DNA of 64,000 nt from Stieleria mannarensis (GCF_014154935.1 NZ_JACEHH010000023.1:62001-126000); one strand, 5' to 3'. Counted from the stretch's first letter, positions 43,822 to 53,219 are shown. Program-made: numbers and translations. The notes: a model not told the origin generated them from the letters alone.

Positions 43822-44265
43822 ATGAATTCTCCCCCGATCAAGCCGAGAACACGCCGCAAACGAGGCGTCGTCGCCGTCGTCTTCCGCGATGCAAAACTGC
43901 TGATCATCCGTCGCTCATTGACGGTGACCGCACCGGGAAAGCTCTGTCTGCCAGGGGGAGCGATCGAAAAAGGAGAAACCGAGCAGCAAGCCCTGGTTCG
44001 CGAAATGCAGGAAGAGCTTTCCATCGACGTGACTCCGGCCGCCCTCTGCTACCGCAGCGTGACGGCCTGGGGCACCAATCTGGCCTGGTGGCACGCCCAT
44101 TTGGAGTATGCCCATCACCCGGTCGCCAACCCCGACGAAGTCGCCGAGGTGTTCTGGATGAGCCGCGAGGAGGTTCGCAACGCACCCGACGTGCTCCCCA
44201 GCCTGCCGCCGTTTCTGGTCGCGTGGGAACGGGGCGAAATCGAGCTGGATTGCGAGTGGGGCTGA
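43822..44265 (+). CDS. NUDIX hydrolase
   Basis: A 147-residue protein from ATG 43822 (MNSPPIKPRTRRKRG). The NUDIX box is complete: GGAIEKGETEQQALVREMQEE, with GVVAVVFRDAKLLIIRR before it. NUDIX enzymes hydrolyse nucleoside diphosphates linked to another group. The tail LPPFLVAWERGEIELD gives no substrate clue. Divergent from the CCA enzyme, with about 85 bases between the two starts. Confidence 0.88.
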   Translation: MNSPPIKPRTRRKRGVVAVVFRDAKLLIIRRSLTVTAPGKLCLPGGAIEKGETEQQALVREMQEELSIDVTPAALCYRSVTAWGTNLAWWHAHLEYAHHPVANPDEVAEVFWMSREEVRNAPDVLPSLPPFLVAWERGEIELDCEWG

Positions 44266-44376
44266 GGGGGATTCAGGGTGTCACGCTCGGTTTTTGGGGG
44301 ACGATGGCCCCTTCCGGGCCGTCGTTCGCTGGGCTCTCTGCACGACGACCTGGAAAGGACGTCGTGCATCCAATCG

Positions 44377-45315
44377 CTACAACCACAGGCAATCGATCGA
44401 TCCGGCGACCAACAACAACACGCTGATCGCCACATTGGCGTGGAAGAATGCCTCGTTGACTCGGTTCAAGTCATTCGGCCGGACCAGCGTGTGCTGTCGT
44501 ACCACCAACCCCGCGATGCACACCCACGCGATCCAGTACAGCCAGCTGAATCCGACGTCCGGGGCCAAGCCGGGCAAGAGTGCTAAAACGATCAGCATCA
44601 CCCCATGGGATGCCGCGGCGATCCGAAACGCACCGGCCACGCCGAATCGGCTGGGAACGCTGTGCAGCCCCGCGGCGGCATCGAACGCTTGATCTTGGCA
44701 GGCGTAAATGATGTCGAAACCGGTCACCCAGGCGGCAACCGAAGCGGCCAGCAACAACGGCGCGACGAGATCGCTGAGCGGATCCAACGACGCCGGCCCA
44801 CGGATCGCAACCCAGGCACACAGCGGTGACAGACTGAGTGCGATGCCCAACCATAAGTGCGCTGCGCTGGTGAATCGCTTGGCCAGCGAGTAACCCAGCA
44901 AGAACAGTAGCACCGGCACCGAAGCTGCCAACGGAATCCAGTTGGGCAAAAACAAGGCCGTCGACGCGACGAACGCGACGCCGCAGCCCACGGTGAACCA
45001 CAACACGGACTGACGAGACAGGATTCCGGCGGGGATGTGCCGCCCCTTGGTGCGCGGGTTTTCGGCGTCGATCTTGTGGTCGACCAAGCGGTTGAACGCC
45101 ATCGCCGCACTCCGCGCCGCAACCATGCAGATCAGAATCCCGACCAAGTCCCTGATTCGAAGGTCGACCGCCTGGCCGCTCGGCAGTGGTGTCGCGATCG
45201 CCATCACGGTCGCCAGTGCCGCAAACGGCAGCGCGAACAAGGTGTGGCTGAATCGAATCAGTCCCAGCCAGTCGGCCAATCGCCCGCCGCTGCGGGGGGG
45301 GGGGCTTGAATTCAT
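44377..45315 (-). CDS. ubiA/mqnP: UbiA-family prenyltransferase (menaquinone pathway)
   Basis: A 312-residue membrane protein with about eight helices and the two aspartate-rich motifs: NRLVDHKIDAENPRT and YACQDQAFDAAAG. It attaches the prenyl tail to an aromatic acid. Its ATG overlaps the ubiX stop (ATGA). Because mqnE is also in this window, the natural substrate is more likely 1,4-dihydroxy-6-naphthoate (futalosine route, MqnP) than 4-hydroxybenzoate. That is inference from context. The first residues (SSPPPRSGG) are a soluble leader. Confidence 0.88.
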   Translation of the reverse strand: MNSSPPPRSGGRLADWLGLIRFSHTLFALPFAALATVMAIATPLPSGQAVDLRIRDLVGILICMVAARSAAMAFNRLVDHKIDAENPRTKGRHIPAGILSRQSVLWFTVGCGVAFVASTALFLPNWIPLAASVPVLLFLLGYSLAKRFTSAAHLWLGIALSLSPLCAWVAIRGPASLDPLSDLVAPLLLAASVAAWVTGFDIIYACQDQAFDAAAGLHSVPSRFGVAGAFRIAAASHGVMLIVLALLPGLAPDVGFSWLYWIAWVCIAGLVVRQHTLVRPNDLNRVNEAFFHANVAISVLLLVAGSIDCLWL

Positions 45316-46013
45316 GATCCGTCCTTCCACCGCTGGATCAATCGGTTGTCCAGTTCCAGCTGGTCCAAGATCCTGCTGACGACAAAGTCGACCAGCGAGT
45401 CCAGCGAATCGACATCGTGGTACCAACCGGGCATCGCCGGCAAGATCACGCCGCCGGCCATTGCGATCTTGTGCATGTTTTCCAGTTGCAAGGCACTGAC
45501 CGGCGTTTCGCGGGGCACGACGACCAGTTTGCGGTGTTCTTTCAAGTGAACCTCCGCCGCCCGCTGAATCAGGTTGCTTGCCGCCGCACGGGCGATCCCG
45601 CTGAGCGTGCTGCCGCTGCAGGGACAAACCACCATCGCGCTGGTGCGGAAAGAACCGCTGGCGATCGGCGTCATGTAGTCGTCGTGCTGGTGATAATGGA
45701 ACCGGCCGGCCAAAACGCTTTCCCAATCGGTTTGCTGGACCAAGGTGCGGTGCCGGTCGGTCGACCAGACGGGGATGTAAGAAACCAGCTGAGTGAGATT
45801 CAAGCTGCGCAGATTGATCGCCAGTCCCGTTTCCTGCGTGATCACCGCCGCGCCGCTGGGGCTGATCGTTACGTGGACGTCGATCTGGGCAGCGGCGAGC
45901 GACTGGAGCAACCGAATGGCATACATCGCGCCGCTGGCGCCGGTGATCCCGACCACGACCGGATGCCTGGTCGTTTCTGATGATTGAGGTTCCGACGTTT
46001 GGGGCGAGCTCAT
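45312..46013 (-). CDS. ubiX/mqnM: UbiX-type flavin prenyltransferase
   Basis: About 233 residues from MSSPQTSEP. It makes prenylated FMN, the cofactor of UbiD-type decarboxylases. It shows [37 protein letters not shown] and [20 protein letters not shown], all diagnostic of UbiX/Pad1. It overlaps both neighbours by 4 bases (ubiE stop, ubiA start), giving a tightly coupled operon. No ubiD/mqnL lies in the window, so the decarboxylase must be elsewhere. Confidence 0.93.
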   Translation of the reverse strand: MSSPQTSEPQSSETTRHPVVVGITGASGAMYAIRLLQSLAAAQIDVHVTISPSGAAVITQETGLAINLRSLNLTQLVSYIPVWSTDRHRTLVQQTDWESVLAGRFHYHQHDDYMTPIASGSFRTSAMVVCPCSGSTLSGIARAAASNLIQRAAEVHLKEHRKLVVVPRETPVSALQLENMHKIAMAGGVILPAMPGWYHDVDSLDSLVDFVVSRILDQLELDNRLIQRWKDGS

Positions 46014-46816
46014 TGGGATGCTCCGCTGGCTTCGTCGGCGAGCGGTTTGGTGCCTTCGTAGATCGTGCACACGCCGAAGGTCAGCGGGGTAAATTTAACG
46101 TCGCTTAAGCCCGCCGCCAGCATGCGATCGGCCAGCGCTTGGCCGTCGGGGAACCGGCTGACCGAATCGGGCAGGTACGAATAGGCCGACTTGTTGTTTC
46201 GTGCGAACCACTGTCCGACTTTGGGCAAGATGTGCCTGAAGTAGAAGTTGTAGGTTTGTCGCAGTCCCATCATGGTCGGCTTAGAGAACTCCAGCACCAT
46301 GACTTGCCCGCCCGGGCGACACACCCGCGTCATCTCTTGCAGTCCCCGGTCGGTGTCGGCGACGTTCCGCAATCCGAACGCGACGGTGACGCACTGGAAC
46401 TGGTCGGAGGGAAAGGGCAGTTGTTGCGAGTCGGCTTCGAGAAACTCGATCGATTCAGACCGCGTTCCGGCGACGCGTTTACGCCGTGCGATTTCCAGCA
46501 TCGCGTAACAGAAATCGCTGCCCACGACCGCCACGTCTTTGGGGGCCGCGTCGGCGATCGCGATCGCCAGGTCCCCCGTCCCGGTGCACACATCCAATGC
46601 GGGGACGCCCGGGGCAAGACGCAATCGTTTGACCGCTTGATTTCGCCAATACTTGTCGATGTTCAACGACAATAGATGGTTCATCAGGTCGTAGCGGGGC
46701 GCGATCTGGCGAAACATCTCCCGCACCCGGGCGTTGCTCTTGTCCAATTCGCCCGCTGCCGACTCGGGCGGCGGGACGCTGCGCGTCGGTTCGTGTTCGG
46801 TCACGTTGGCGGTCAT
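46010..46816 (-). CDS. ubiE/menG: demethylmenaquinone methyltransferase
   Basis: A 268-residue SAM methyltransferase doing the last step of menaquinone synthesis. It has [46 protein letters not shown] and the closing [11 protein letters not shown]. It is first in the ubiE-ubiX-ubiA operon; R1 copy D lies in its upstream region. About 25 disordered residues precede the conserved core. Confidence 0.93.
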   Translation of the reverse strand: MTANVTEHEPTRSVPPPESAAGELDKSNARVREMFRQIAPRYDLMNHLLSLNIDKYWRNQAVKRLRLAPGVPALDVCTGTGDLAIAIADAAPKDVAVVGSDFCYAMLEIARRKRVAGTRSESIEFLEADSQQLPFPSDQFQCVTVAFGLRNVADTDRGLQEMTRVCRPGGQVMVLEFSKPTMMGLRQTYNFYFRHILPKVGQWFARNNKSAYSYLPDSVSRFPDGQALADRMLAAGLSDVKFTPLTFGVCTIYEGTKPLADEASGASQ

Positions 46817-46853
46817 TGCAGATTGGGTGGTTGGGGAACACTTCGCAGGTCAG

Positions 46854-46942
46854 CGTAGCTACCTTCGCCAGAAGGTGGATCTCCGGTGTTTTCCACGCTC
46901 TGGCGAGCGTAGCTACGTCAAACACAGCACTGTCCCGCTAGG
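46854..46942. repeat. dispersed palindromic repeat R1, copy D, with tail
   Basis: Arms CTACCTTCGCCAGAAGGTGG and CTCTGGCGAGCGTAGCTACG, then a tail related to that of copy C. It lies just upstream of ubiE, between divergent genes. Confidence 0.85.
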
Positions 46943-47093
46943 TTCTGGCATGCGGATCGCGATTTGGGAAGGACAGCGCAATCAACCGCGAAACGTAGAC
47001 CGAGAAAAACAGCGGATTCCTGGAAAATCTTGCCGCCGCTGAATCGATGCACCAGACTGCCGGCGGCGGCTGACTTTTGGTAATGTTTCTCTC

Positions 47094-47768
47094 ATGCGGA
47101 CGCTGTTTTTTGATATCGATGGGACGTTGTTGGTGACGCAGAGTGCCGGAAGCGGCGCGCTGGTGCAAGCGATGCGCGCCGAATTTGAGGCGACGGAGGC
47201 TTCCGCCGATGGGATTCGCTTCGGCGGACGCACCGATCGCGACCTGGTTTGCGAGTTTCTGGTCGCTGCCGGCATCGACCCGACTCCGGAAAACCAGGGG
47301 CGGCTAAGGCGGCGATACGCGGTGACGCTCCGCGAAGTCCTGCGGACCGTCCAGGGGAACGTCTTGCCGGGCGTCACCGAATTGTTGCCCGCCTTGTCGG
47401 CCACGTCCCATGTCTCCTTGGCCGTGATGACCGGCAACTTCCCCGAAACGGCGCGGATGAAGTTGGAAACGTTCCGTTTGATCGACTATTTCCCTTGGGT
47501 GGTCGGCGGTGACCTGGACGCGATCCGCTGCGACATGGCTCGGCGAGCGGCCGATCAATTGGCACGGCGGAGGGGCGAGGCGGCTCGCGATGACGTGATC
47601 GTCATTGGTGACACCCCCAACGACGTCCGCTGTGCCCATTCGATCGGCGCCAAATGTCTGGCGGTCTGCACCGGCACGGCCAGCCGCGACGAATTGGAAT
47701 CCGCCGGCGCCGACCGCATCGTCAACGACCTGACCGACCAGGCCGCAATGGAGTTTCTGGTGGGGTAG
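47094..47768 (+). CDS. HAD-superfamily phosphatase
   Basis: A 224-residue phosphoglycolate-phosphatase-like HAD hydrolase. Motif I is FFDIDGTLL, motif II is AVMTGN, and motif IV is VIVIGDTPNDVRCA. The helical cap (about 20-85) fits subclass C1. MTGNF in motif II is typical of planctomycete and bacteroidete members. The substrate is not predictable. Stand-alone. Confidence 0.85.
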   Translation: MRTLFFDIDGTLLVTQSAGSGALVQAMRAEFEATEASADGIRFGGRTDRDLVCEFLVAAGIDPTPENQGRLRRRYAVTLREVLRTVQGNVLPGVTELLPALSATSHVSLAVMTGNFPETARMKLETFRLIDYFPWVVGGDLDAIRCDMARRAADQLARRRGEAARDDVIVIGDTPNDVRCAHSIGAKCLAVCTGTASRDELESAGADRIVNDLTDQAAMEFLVG

Positions 47769-47812
47769 GGCTGTGTCCCGCGGTTGCCGGCTCGCAATGG
47801 CAAGGTTCGTGC

Positions 47813-47938
47813 GGGCAAAACGATGGGGGCAAAATAATGAAAACGGAGATGCCGGCGCCCGCCCGCCCAACTTCATGCCTTGATTGTTTGTTTGGCATCC
47901 TTCAATTCATCGATTGTTTTGCCCCCATTGTTTTGCCC
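47813..47938. repeat. inverted repeat R6 in the spacer before purE
   Basis: The left arm 47813-47838 (GGGCAAAACGATGGGGGCA and following) pairs with the right arm 47913-47938 with only two mismatches over 26 bases. The 74-base centre looks unrelated to either gene. It lies in a 308-base gene-free spacer. Confidence 0.8.
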
Positions 47939-48076
47939 CTCCTCTTCACCGCTGACTTATTCGTCTAACGTTGAATTCACCCTGCCTCTCGCTACTTTCG
48001 GTGCCACCGGTTTCCCTTTAAAACTCTGGTTTGACCGGCATTCCCACCTCCCTCCGCCAGCTCAACTGCAGCGAGT

Positions 48077-48601
48077 ATGACGACACCTGACACTGACGGC
48101 ACTCAATTTCCTGCCACCGACGCCCTGGTCGGGGTGATCATGGGCAGCAAGAACGATTGGGAAACGATGCGACCGGCTTGCGAGATTCTTGAGCAGCTGG
48201 GCATCGCGCATGAACGGACGGTCGTCAGCGCCCACCGCACGCCGGCGCGGATGTTCGCCTATGCCCAATCGGCACGTCAGCGGGGATTGAAGGTGATCAT
48301 CGCCGGGGCGGGTGGCGCGGCCCACCTGCCGGGCATGGTGGCGTCGGAGACTTCGCTGCCGGTGATCGGTGTGCCCGTGCAAAGCCGGGCGCTGCAGGGA
48401 CTCGATTCGCTGTTGTCGATCGTGCAGATGCCCGGTGGAATCCCGGTCGCGACGATGTCCATCGGCGCCAGTGGGGCGAAGAACGCGGGCTTGATGGCCG
48501 CCCGGATTTTGGCGACCAGCGACGATGATGTCCGGGCCGCGTTGGAAGCGTTCATCGAGAACCAGACGCAACAAGTCCTCGCCGCGACCGAGTTGGAGTA
48601 A
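48077..48601 (+). CDS. purE: N5-carboxyaminoimidazole ribonucleotide mutase
   Basis: A 174-residue class I PurE, converting N5-CAIR to CAIR in purine synthesis. [32 protein letters not shown] and [10 protein letters not shown] match the family. It is followed 5 bases later by purK, the normal partner, so the bacterial two-step route is used. Confidence 0.95.
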   Translation: MTTPDTDGTQFPATDALVGVIMGSKNDWETMRPACEILEQLGIAHERTVVSAHRTPARMFAYAQSARQRGLKVIIAGAGGAAHLPGMVASETSLPVIGVPVQSRALQGLDSLLSIVQMPGGIPVATMSIGASGAKNAGLMAARILATSDDDVRAALEAFIENQTQQVLAATELE

Positions 48602-48606
48602 CCCGC

Positions 48607-49767
48607 GTGTCAGAACTAGATTCGATAGCATCGGTGGTGATGCCTGGATCGACCATCGGCATGGTCGGCGGCGGCCAATTGGGGCGGATGTTTGCCATCG
48701 CCGCGATGCAAATGGGATACGACGTAGTCGTTTTCTGCGGTTCCGACGATGAACCGGCCGCACAGGTCGCCACGCGGGCTGTGGTGGGCGATTTGTTGGA
48801 CCACGACGTCGTCTCGCAGTTCGCTCGGCAGTGCCAAGTGATCACGTTGGAGTTTGAGAACATTCCGGCCGAGACGATTCGCTGGTGCGGGGAATTCGCG
48901 CCGACCTATCCGTCGCACCAGGTGCTGGCGACGGCTCAGGATCGGTTGGTCGAAAAGACAACGTTTCGCGACGCCGGGCTTGCCGTAACACCCTTTGCCG
49001 CGGTCGATTCGGCAGCCGCGGTCGGTGAATTTGCCCAGCAGCATGGCTGGCCGGTGATCGTCAAAACGGCGCGCAGCGGTTACGACGGCAAGGGGCAACA
49101 CCGCTTGGCCGGGCCGGAGGATGCGGCCGCGGTGCCGTGGGATTCCGCCGACGCCTGGATCGCCGAACAATGCATCGACTTTGATCGAGAAGCGTCGGTG
49201 GTCGTGGCGCGTTCCAGCGTCGGTCAGGTGCGATGTTTTCCGCCGTTTGAAAACGATCACCGCAACCACATCCTGGACGTCTCGGTGTGCCCGTCGAACC
49301 TGTCGGCCTCGCAGCGTGAGCTGGCAACGACGATTGCCACGCGTGCGGCGAAAGTTTTGGAGCTTGTCGGCGTGTTGTGCGTGGAGTTCTTCGTCGTCGG
49401 CGAGGACACACTCCTGATCAATGAAGTCGCGCCGCGGCCGCACAACAGCGGTCACTTGACGATCGAAGCGTGTCACACCAGCCAGTTCGAGCAACACGTC
49501 CGCGCCGTTTGCGGATTGCCGCTCGGATCGCCGGAACTGCGCGTCGGCGGTGCGGCGATGGCGAATCTGTTAGGTGATCTGTGGGGGGACCAGGGCGAGC
49601 GTCCCGATTGGGATCAAGCCGTGGCGGTGCCCACCGTTTCGCTGCACCTGTATGGCAAGTCGGATGCGAAGGTCGGCCGCAAGATGGGGCACCTGACGGC
49701 GACGGGCGACTCGGTCCAGGATGCCAAAGCGGCGGTGATGCAGGCGCGGCAGAGGCTTGAGGGCTAG
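48607..49767 (+). CDS. purK: N5-carboxyaminoimidazole ribonucleotide synthase
   Basis: A 386-residue ATP-grasp enzyme starting at GTG. IGMVGGGQLGRMFA opens the first domain. IVKTARSGYDGKGQ lies in the ATP-grasp region, and EVAPRPHNSGHLTIEA carries the metal-binding end. It forms N5-CAIR from AIR, bicarbonate and ATP. Second gene of the purEK pair. Confidence 0.95.
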   Translation: MSELDSIASVVMPGSTIGMVGGGQLGRMFAIAAMQMGYDVVVFCGSDDEPAAQVATRAVVGDLLDHDVVSQFARQCQVITLEFENIPAETIRWCGEFAPTYPSHQVLATAQDRLVEKTTFRDAGLAVTPFAAVDSAAAVGEFAQQHGWPVIVKTARSGYDGKGQHRLAGPEDAAAVPWDSADAWIAEQCIDFDREASVVVARSSVGQVRCFPPFENDHRNHILDVSVCPSNLSASQRELATTIATRAAKVLELVGVLCVEFFVVGEDTLLINEVAPRPHNSGHLTIEACHTSQFEQHVRAVCGLPLGSPELRVGGAAMANLLGDLWGDQGERPDWDQAVAVPTVSLHLYGKSDAKVGRKMGHLTATGDSVQDAKAAVMQARQRLEG

Positions 49768-49786
49768 CCGGGTAACGCTAGGTCGA

Positions 49787-49850
49787 CGTAGCTACGCTCG
49801 CCAGAGCGTGGAAATCGCCAGGGATCCACCTTCTGGCGAAGGTAGCTACG
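49787..49850. repeat. dispersed palindromic repeat R1, copy E
   Basis: Both arms intact, in the same orientation as copy A. It lies 20 bases after the purK stop, between purK and the convergent rex. Confidence 0.85.
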
Positions 49851-49900
49851 GATATTCCTCTCGTTCCCAGGCTCCGCCAATGAACAAGTGGTGCCGATTC

Positions 49901-49923
49901 GACAGGCTGGAAGCCTGCCCCAC
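49901..49923. repeat. dispersed repeat R2, half copy
   Basis: GACAGGCTGGAAGCCTGCC followed by CCAC; one R2 arm, 11 bases from the rex stop. Confidence 0.75.
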
Positions 49924-49933
49924 CAACGCGGCC

Positions 49934-50602
49934 TCAGCGGTTCTGGACGCTGAAGGCGAGTCGTTGTAGTTCGCTGGCCAGGTCGACGTTCACCACGGCG
50001 GTCGATCCGGGGAGGCGCAGGGTGGTGGGGGCGAAATTCAGGATGCCGCTGATCCCGGCAGCGACCAGATCCGCCGCGACGGTGGGGGCTTGATCGGCCG
50101 GAACGGCCAGGATGGCCAAGTCCGGTGAGAGTTCAGCCAGTTTGCCGGCCATGGTCGCCGCGTTCCAAATCGAAACGCCGCCGATCTGTCGATCGATCTT
50201 CGCCGGATCCAGATCAAAGGCGGCGACCAGACGGAACCCCAAACGCTCGAAACCGCGGTAGCGGAGCAAGGCATCGCCCAGGGAACCGACCCCGACCAAG
50301 ACGACTTGCCACTGCAACCCGCTGCCGAGCACCGTGCCGATTTGTTCGGCCAGCTTGTCGATCGGGTAACCGACGCCGCGGCGGCCGATCGGGCCCAAGC
50401 TACTCAGATCGCGACGGACGACAGCGGGGGAAACATCGACCAGGGCGCCGAGTTGTTTGCTGTTGATGTGGGTCTCGCCCTGGTCGGCCAAACGATGCAG
50501 CTCACGAAAGTAAAGACTCAACCGCCCCACGGCGGGGCGAGGCAGTTTGTTGACGCCGCTGTTGGGGTCCGAGGTCGTTTCGGGATTCGGATCAGAGGGC
50601 AT
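49934..50602 (-). CDS. rex: redox-sensing transcriptional repressor Rex
   Basis: A 222-residue NADH/NAD+-responsive repressor. The winged-helix part is RPAVGRLSLYFRELHRL through SPAVVRRDLSSLGPIGRRGVGY. The Rossmann domain follows with VVLVGVGSLGDALLRY and AAFDLDPAKI. ATG 50602 gives the family length; the upstream frame to 50878 passes through a simple repeat and is not used. Rex usually controls respiration and fermentation genes. I saw no clear Rex box in this window. Confidence 0.92.
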   Translation of the reverse strand: MPSDPNPETTSDPNSGVNKLPRPAVGRLSLYFRELHRLADQGETHINSKQLGALVDVSPAVVRRDLSSLGPIGRRGVGYPIDKLAEQIGTVLGSGLQWQVVLVGVGSLGDALLRYRGFERLGFRLVAAFDLDPAKIDRQIGGVSIWNAATMAGKLAELSPDLAILAVPADQAPTVAADLVAAGISGILNFAPTTLRLPGSTAVVNVDLASELQRLAFSVQNR

Positions 50603-50662
50603 GTTCGGATTGTAACGCCACGCGCGAGCGTGGTGGCCACCGCAGGTGACAGAAAAATCAAA

Positions 50663-50710
50663 CCACTCCCCACTCCCCACTCCCCACTCCCCACTCCCAA
50701 CTCCCTCCCC
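50663..50710. repeat. CCCCACTC tandem repeat
   Basis: Five to six consecutive units (CACTCC/CCACTCC type) upstream of rex. A shorter, related array lies at 40728-40755. Confidence 0.9.
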
Positions 50711-50936
50711 GATCCCTACATCTGTTACGGATTGCAATGGCGGCACTCTCGGACAGCCCAGGCGTCTTATTTTGCCTTGATCGACCTGTTTACTTGGTCG
50801 GAGCACTTTGCGCAGACGATGAATTGACGGCATAAGGACCCAATTCGTTGGCACGCAGAGTTTGTGTGTCCGCACCATCTTCCTCCCACCGTTAGTGCGG
50901 GTAGATGGGGACCGAGGTCAAGTCAGGCGTCGATCG

Positions 50937-50950
50937 GCACCTTCGGGTGC
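50937..50950 (+). other. UUCG-tetraloop hairpin in the YTV gene leader region
   Basis: GCACC-TTCG-GGTGC: a perfect 5-bp stem closed by C(UUCG)G, the most stable RNA tetraloop. It is 149 bases before the YTV start. A self-complementary GTGCACGTGCAC follows at about 50999-51010. The rest of 50711-51098 has no gene and should contain the promoter. Confidence 0.6.
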
Positions 50951-51098
50951 AGCGGCCGGCGTCTGATACGTCTCAAAACGGGGGGTCTTTCGTCGCAGTG
51001 CACGTGCACGCAAAAAGTGCAGGAGGGTGTGAGCAATGGGTCTCGCATCATCCAGTGCGTCCCTTTGCAACCCAAAGTGTTTCCTGGAGAAAGAAGAG

Positions 51099-52853
51099 AT
51101 GAAAAGGCTGTGGTTATTGCCCGCCTTGGCGATCATCGCGATCGTCTCGGGGGCTCAATCCGCACGCGGCGCCTATTGTGGCGCCATCAGCTATCAAGGC
51201 TGTAGCAATTGCGGAGAGTCAGTGGTCAGCGGCGGCACCGTCGTTGATGGCGCGGCGGCTGAACCAGTCGCGGACGGAGCGGCATCGGCAAACGCCGATG
51301 GCAGCTACACCGTCATGCGTAACGTCACCGAGACCGTATACGAGCAAGTCCAAGAGACTCGCTATCGTACGCGGAACGAAGTGTACTACGAGGACGTCGA
51401 AGTCCAAGCGACCCGCGTGGTTCCTTACACGGAACAGCGTGAAGTCCAGTACACCGTGATGGTGCCGACGTATGAAACGAAAACGCGTACGATCAACTAC
51501 ACCGTCAACAAGCCGGTGTACGAGACGCACGAAAAGGTCATCAACTACACGGTCAAAAAGCCGGTGTACGAGACCAAAACCCGTACGATCAACTACACCG
51601 TGATGAAGCCGGTGTACGAGACGCACGAAAAGGTCATCAACTACACGGTCAAAAAGCCGGTGTGGGAGACCAAGACACGCACGATCAACTACACCGTCAA
51701 CAAGCCGGTGTACGAAACGCGTGAAAAGACCATCAACTACACCGTGATGGTTCCCGTGCACGAAACCAAAACGCGCACGATCAACTACACGGTTTACAAC
51801 ACCGTGCGTGAAGACAAAGTTCGCACCGAGAACTACACCGTCATGGTTCCCGAACAGTACACCAAGACCATCCTGGTCAAAGGTGGACACTGGGAAACGC
51901 AAACGGAAACCGTTCCCGGTCCGATGATGCGTCGCACGGTTCGCGAGCCCGGCACCTGGGTTTGGGACGCGGCAACCTGCCGCTGCGTGTACTGCCCCGG
52001 CAAGTGCCGCGTGGAGTGCGTCCAAGGCTGCCCCAAGACGATCTGCAAGAAAGTCTGGGTTCCGACCTGCGAAGAAAAGGAAATCACCTGCACGCGGTAC
52101 AAGAAAGAGTGCCGTACGCGTGAGATCCCGTACACGGTTTGCCGACGCGTCCCTGAGTGCAAGACCAAGACTTGCACCTACACCGTCTGCAAGATGGTCC
52201 CCGAGTGCCGCACCAAGACCTGCAAATACACCGTTTGCAAGATGGTCCCCGAGTGCCGCACCAAGACCTGCGAGTACAAGGTTTGCAGCTACGTCTGCGA
52301 ACAACGCAGCAAGGTTTGCAAGTACACCACTTGCAAGATGGTTCCCGAGTGCCGCACCAAGACCTGCAACTACACCGTTTGCAGCTACGTCTGCGAGCCC
52401 CGTACGAAGGTTTGCAAGTACACCACTTGCAAGATGGTTCCCGAGTGCCGCACGAAGACCTGCACCTACAAGGTCTGCAAGATGGTTCCCGAGTGCCGCA
52501 CCAAGACGATCTGCGTCAACAAGTGCCGCACCGAGTGCTACACCAAGACCTGCAAGGTCAAGAAGTGCCGTCAGGTCTGCGAGCCTTACACGGTCACCAA
52601 GTGCGTTCCGCGTACGGTCTGCAAGCAAGTCCCCGTGACGGTTTGCTGCCCGGCTCCGGTTTGCTGCGGTGCTGCTGACGCTTGCGGATGCTGCGAGCCG
52701 GCTTGCTGCAACAAGTCTCGTGGCGGACTGCTGAAGAAGCTGTTCGGCGGACACAAAGGGTGCTGCAACAGCGGTTGCGACGTCGCTCCCAGCTGCGGAT
52801 GCGACGCCGAGCCGACTTGTGGTTGCGAAGCCGCTCCTTCCTGCGGCTGCTAA
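51099..52853 (+). CDS. cysteine-rich YTV-repeat cell-wall protein
   Basis: A 584-residue secreted protein with GGAG 9 bases before ATG and a signal peptide ending at ARGA. Residues about 115-255 are nine near-identical 16-residue units (INYTVxKPVYETxxx type) without cysteine. After a cysteine-rich linker, residues about 350-490 are seven 16-residue units of the type CKYTVCKMVPECRTKT. The end is a Cys/Gly-rich tail (CGCDAEPTCGCEAAPSCGC). YTV-domain cysteine-rich proteins are known from planctomycete proteomics as wall components, probably cross-linked by disulfides. A strong terminator follows; the stable leader also suggests high expression. Confidence 0.88.
   Translation: MKRLWLLPALAIIAIVSGAQSARGAYCGAISYQGCSNCGESVVSGGTVVDGAAAEPVADGAASANADGSYTVMRNVTETVYEQVQETRYRTRNEVYYEDVEVQATRVVPYTEQREVQYTVMVPTYETKTRTINYTVNKPVYETHEKVINYTVKKPVYETKTRTINYTVMKPVYETHEKVINYTVKKPVWETKTRTINYTVNKPVYETREKTINYTVMVPVHETKTRTINYTVYNTVREDKVRTENYTVMVPEQYTKTILVKGGHWETQTETVPGPMMRRTVREPGTWVWDAATCRCVYCPGKCRVECVQGCPKTICKKVWVPTCEEKEITCTRYKKECRTREIPYTVCRRVPECKTKTCTYTVCKMVPECRTKTCKYTVCKMVPECRTKTCEYKVCSYVCEQRSKVCKYTTCKMVPECRTKTCNYTVCSYVCEPRTKVCKYTTCKMVPECRTKTCTYKVCKMVPECRTKTICVNKCRTECYTKTCKVKKCRQVCEPYTVTKCVPRTVCKQVPVTVCCPAPVCCGAADACGCCEPACCNKSRGGLLKKLFGGHKGCCNSGCDVAPSCGCDAEPTCGCEAAPSCGC
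51440..51860 (+). repeat. 48-bp coding tandem repeat, cysteine-free YTV block
   Basis: Nine YTV units at 16-codon spacing (core AACTACACCGT). Alternate units resemble each other more than their direct neighbours (THEK and TKTR endings alternate), suggesting that a 96-bp double unit was duplicated. Confidence 0.9.
52139..52530 (+). repeat. 48-bp coding tandem repeat, cysteine-rich YTV block
   Basis: Seven units of 16 codons, several carrying CCCGAGTGCCGCACCAAGAC. Two unit types alternate: KMVPECRTKT and SYVCE(Q/P)R(S/T)KV. Confidence 0.9.
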
Positions 52854-52937
52854 TTGAATCGGCCGAGCGGGTTTCCGCCGAGTCTTCGGGCTCGGTGGGG
52901 CCTCTCAGCCACTCAAAACTGCACGCGACAAGCCAGG

Positions 52938-52979
52938 CGGGGTGAGCCCCTCGGATCGAGACGGCTCGCCCCGTTTTTT
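52938..52979 (+). terminator. intrinsic terminator of the YTV gene
   Basis: An 11-bp stem (CGGGGTGAGCC with GGCTCGCCCCG, one G-U) around a 14-base loop, then six T. It lies about 85 bases past the stop. Confidence 0.85.
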
Positions 52980-53219
52980 CGCTTGTCTGCCAGCGCCGGC
53001 CGCCTCGCGGTTTCCGGCGCGACGCACGCAAAAACCGCCCAGGTGTGGCTGACCACGCCGCGGGCGTGTTTTTTTGTCTGAAAGCGACAGATGCGATATA
53101 CTGCGTGGAAGCGATGGAGCCGCGAAACTCTTTCCTTTCTACTTGTCGAGTCGAATGCTGTGTCGCAGAGTCTTTTTTCGAGTGACTCCTCGTCCGCTCG
53201 CACACTGCAACCGATCGAT

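Noticed and set aside
50663-50710. Tandem C-rich array as a possible origin or regulatory iteron
   Set aside because: A simple low-complexity repeat of a type also seen at 40728; no DnaA boxes or replication genes nearby.
51440-52530. Regular repeats resembling a CRISPR array
   Set aside because: The units are contiguous, in frame and coding; there are no unique spacers and no cas genes.
51219-52754. 511-codon minus-strand open frame with repeats
   Set aside because: It mirrors the tandem repeats of the YTV gene. The plus-strand frame has a signal peptide, ribosome-binding site and terminator.
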